DNA from: CAYWRO01 sp964460345
Lineage (GTDB): Bacteria > Planctomycetota > Phycisphaerae > Phycisphaerales > UBA1924
Length of the DNA: 64,000 nucleotides
NCBI GenBank assembly: GCA_964460345.1
Contig: CAYWRO010000007.1
Coordinates: 21,997-85,996, forward strand
Direction: 5' to 3'
Both the position numbers and the translations under genes were made by a program. This document shows positions 62,141 to 64,000 of the stretch, one piece after another (the stretch's first letter is position 1; every line of letters begins with the position of its first letter). The notes under the pieces were generated by a model. The model was given only the letters and a program-made list of their open reading frames with translations. It was not told the DNA's origin and searched no databases.

Positions 62141-62267
62141 CCGCGGCGGTCGACCGGGCGGCCCGTTCGCGTTATCCGGACGCCCGCGCGCCCCGCAGCG
62201 GCCAAAAGCCGCCTGGCGGCCGAATAACGCGTGTGGACGTGGTCGACAGAGGCTGTCCCTTGCGAAG

Positions 62268-62477
62268 GACAGGCGCGCTCCTGTACAGGAGCGCAGCGCT
62301 CCAGCGCTTGACAGGCGCGCTCCTGTGCAGGAGCGCAGCGCTCCAGCGCTTGACGGGCGCGCTCCTGTGCAGGAGCGCAGCGCTCCAGCGCTTGACAGGA
62401 GCGCTCCTGTGCAGGAGCAAGGCGCTCCTGCGGCCGACGGGGGCGCTCCTGGACAGGGAACCGGCGCTCCGGCGGCC
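62268..62477. repeat. Tandem array, five 42-bp units with internal hairpins
   Basis: Units begin at 62268, 62310, 62352, 62394 and 62436. The first three are nearly identical and the last two degenerate. Each contains GCGCTCCTG-TG-CAGGAGCGC (9-bp stem) or a variant, plus an AGCGCTCCAGCGCT palindrome. It lies in the 459-bp gap between lysC and proS. The 14-codon periodicity leaves frames open across it on both strands, but no start signal or known protein supports translation. Confidence 0.85.
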
Positions 62478-62510
62478 GGGGGAGGCTCGCCGACGTCGGG
62501 GCATTTCTGC

Positions 62511-62542
62511 CATGGGACCTATAAGTCCTATGGGTCCTATGG
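62511..62542. repeat. Short GGACCTATAAGTCC/GGGTCCTAT repeat
   Basis: ATGGGACCTATAAGTCCTAT is followed by GGGTCCTATGG. The units are imperfect inverted and direct copies of GGACCTAT. It lies just after the 3' end of lysC and may serve as part of its end signal, but no T tract follows. Confidence 0.55.
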
Positions 62543-62549
62543 AAGAGGT

Positions 62550-63950
62550 CTACCGCCCCCCGCGCGCTGCCTGGACTTCCCCCACCGCCGCACCCAGCCC
62601 GAACGCCTCGTGCACCGCGCGCAGCGCCCGCTCGCCGTCCGCCTCGGGGATGAGGCACGAGATCGCGATTTCGCTCGTCGTGATGTTCTCGATGAGCACG
62701 CCGCCGCCCTCCGCCTCGGCCCCCCCCTCCCCGGAGAGCGCCGCAAACATCGTCGCCGCCACGCCCGAGTGCGACCGCATGCCGACGCCGATCGCCGCAA
62801 CCTTGCACAGCCCGCGCGCGACTTTCATCGCCATCCCCGGATCAACGTCCTGCATCGCTTCCTTCAGCAGGCGCTCCGCGTCCGGCAGATCCCCCTCGGC
62901 GATCGTGAACGCAACATCCGCAACGGGCTGTCCCCCCTTCCCGCCATTCACCTCGTTCTGGATGATGTCGTCAACAAAGATCCCGGCGTCGGCCAGCGGC
63001 TTGAAGAGCGCCTTCTGCACGCCTGGCTTCAACGGCACGTTCGTCACCGTGATCCTGCCGATGCCGCGCTTCAGCGTTGCGCACGAAACCGCCTGCCCTT
63101 CCATCGCCTGCTCCTCACCATCGCCCGGAGGCACGATCCACGTCCCCACCTCGCTCCGCATCGAGTGCCGCACGTGGATCGGCACGCCGTGGTTTCTCCC
63201 CAGCTCCACCGCCCGCAGCGCCATCACCTTCGCGCCCAGCGACGCCGCCTCGAGCATCTCATCGGCGTTGATCCGCTCCCACCGCCGCGCCCCCCCCACC
63301 AGCCGCGGATCCGCCGTGTACACGCCGTCGACGTCCGTGTAGATCTCGCACTCCGCCCCCCCCTCCCCAGAGTTGAGCGCCGCGGCGAGCGCGACCGCCG
63401 TCGTGTCCGACCCCCCCCTCCCCAGCGTCGTCACCTCGCCCTCCGGCGAAATCCCCTGGAAACCCGCGACGACCGGCGTCTTTCCCGCGGCGAGTTCCGC
63501 CCGCAGCCGCGTCGCATCGACGCCGATGATCCGCGCCCGCGTGTGGGCCGAATCCGTGCGGATCCCCGCCTGCGCGCCCGTCAGACTCACCGCCGGATGC
63601 CCGAGCGCCTCCAGCGTCATCGCCATCAGCGCGATCGTCACCTGCTCGCCGGTCGCCAGCAGTTGATCCATCTCTCTGCGTGGTGGCCCGGCTCTCCGAG
63701 CCGGGGCGGAATCGGCCACGCCAGACGAAGCATCGGCTCGGAGAGCCGATCCACCGCCCCCCTCCCCGCCCCCCTCCCCGCACTGCCGCGCCAGCTCGAT
63801 CAACCCATCCGTCGTCTTGCCCATCGCGCTGACGACGATCACCACCTGGTCACCCGCCGCCAGCCGCTCCGCCGCGCGCAGCGCACAGGAACGGATCTTC
63901 GCCGCATCCGCCACCGAGGAACCGCCAAACTTCTGAACAACGATCGCCAC
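62550..63950 (-). CDS. lysC: Aspartate kinase
   Basis: The 466-residue protein has V-V-Q-K-F-G-G-S-S-V at the N-terminus, the M-D-x-L-L-[AS]-T-G-E-Q loop, the G-R-G-G-S-D-T-T-A motif near the active site, and two ACT-like regulatory domains at the end. It catalyses the first step of the Asp-family pathway (Lys/Thr/Met/DAP). The GTG at 63950 is chosen because GGAGG lies just upstream and the conserved domain begins immediately. Compared with the family, about 35 Gly/Ala/Arg-rich residues are inserted before the M-D-x-L-L loop, and they coincide with a palindromic repeat. Confidence 0.95.
   Translation of the reverse strand: MAIVVQKFGGSSVADAAKIRSCALRAAERLAAGDQVVIVVSAMGKTTDGLIELARQCGEGGGEGGGGSALRADASSGVADSAPARRAGPPRREMDQLLATGEQVTIALMAMTLEALGHPAVSLTGAQAGIRTDSAHTRARIIGVDATRLRAELAAGKTPVVAGFQGISPEGEVTTLGRGGSDTTAVALAAALNSGEGGAECEIYTDVDGVYTADPRLVGGARRWERINADEMLEAASLGAKVMALRAVELGRNHGVPIHVRHSMRSEVGTWIVPPGDGEEQAMEGQAVSCATLKRGIGRITVTNVPLKPGVQKALFKPLADAGIFVDDIIQNEVNGGKGGQPVADVAFTIAEGDLPDAERLLKEAMQDVDPGMAMKVARGLCKVAAIGVGMRSHSGVAATMFAALSGEGGAEAEGGGVLIENITTSEIAISCLIPEADGERALRAVHEAFGLGAAVGEVQAARGGR
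63689..63748. repeat. Palindromic element inside lysC
   Basis: The 15-bp arms 63689-63703 and 63734-63748 are perfect reverse complements (CGGCTCTCCGAGCCG type) separated by 30 nt. The flanking GTGG/CCAC extends the similarity. It stays in frame and encodes part of the extra Ala/Arg/Pro-rich loop of aspartate kinase. Confidence 0.85.
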
Positions 63951-64000
63951 GCTTCCTCCGTGAATCCGCGCGGGGTGCATACGGGAAAATGTCGCGCCGG

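Noticed and set aside
62268..62477. CRISPR-like reading of the 42-bp repeats
   Set aside because: Units are directly adjacent with no unique spacers, and no cas genes are seen.
62068..62808. Minus-strand frame with 14-residue repeats that could be taken for a repeat protein
   Set aside because: The periodicity is a by-product of the 42-bp tandem array. The frame overlaps lysC out of phase and has no ribosome-binding site.

Overview
The window is high-GC and densely coded, with many 1-17 bp gene overlaps. It most likely comes from a member of the Planctomycetota, probably the Phycisphaerae. That placement is an inference from several features: tandem DUF1080 domains, a MoxR/DUF58/VWA operon whose last protein mixes VWA and glutamine-amidotransferase-like folds, very large exported TPR proteins, a membrane protein with an N-terminal C-x2-C-[RK]-Y-x-L-x-G-L zinc ribbon, and scattered palindromic repeats. 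No rRNA or tRNA gene was recognised.

Layout. 1-1973: an MFS transporter cut by the left edge and a metallo-beta-lactamase-fold hydrolase, both on the minus strand. 2231-21068: a co-directional run of six genes, namely a 3589-residue exported TPR protein, a membrane-anchored coiled-coil protein, a MoxR ATPase, a DUF58 protein, a BatA-like VWA protein and a large double-VWA membrane protein. 21358-27779: an envelope/stress cassette with two entericidin-like small lipoproteins, an AI-2E family permease, a sigma-70 family factor, a DUF1328 peptide, a histidine-kinase-like protein with a degenerate ATPase half, a LuxR-type response regulator, a rhodanese-fold protein lacking its cysteine, and a small membrane protein. 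27872-36799: a double-DUF1080 protein, a DUF4139 protein, a YdiJ-like FAD/Fe-S oxidoreductase and an exported TPR protein. 36801-38700: a repeat-rich stretch with three different long inverted repeats around a CDGSH protein and a FnIII-like protein. 38708-44511: a second MoxR ATPase, a zinc-ribbon membrane protein, a zincin-like protein, SppA and an OYE-family reductase. 44523-46004: the housekeeping pair pyrH-frr. 46340-56777: an eight-gene overlapping operon with ExbB, two ExbD proteins and a VWA protein. 56856-63950: a tRNA-binding-domain protein, an ECF sigma/anti-sigma-like operon, a DUF4286-like protein, proS and lysC, with further repeats between and inside the last two.

The strongest candidate for an undescribed system is the 46340-56777 operon. 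Its first protein has TonB/TolA topology: a short cytoplasmic N-terminus, one membrane helix carrying the S-x3-H signature of TonB and TolA, and an Ala/Pro/Gly linker. Its distal domain, however, is a VWA domain with an intact MIDAS motif. The next genes encode an exported protein, one ExbB-type and two ExbD-type channel proteins, and three large exported or membrane-anchored proteins. This suggests a proton-motive-force-driven machine that moves a VWA domain in the periplasm.

All calls come from reading the sequence and recalling family motifs. No database search was run. Start codons were chosen from visible Shine-Dalgarno sequences, overlaps and signal peptides, and are noted where they are uncertain.
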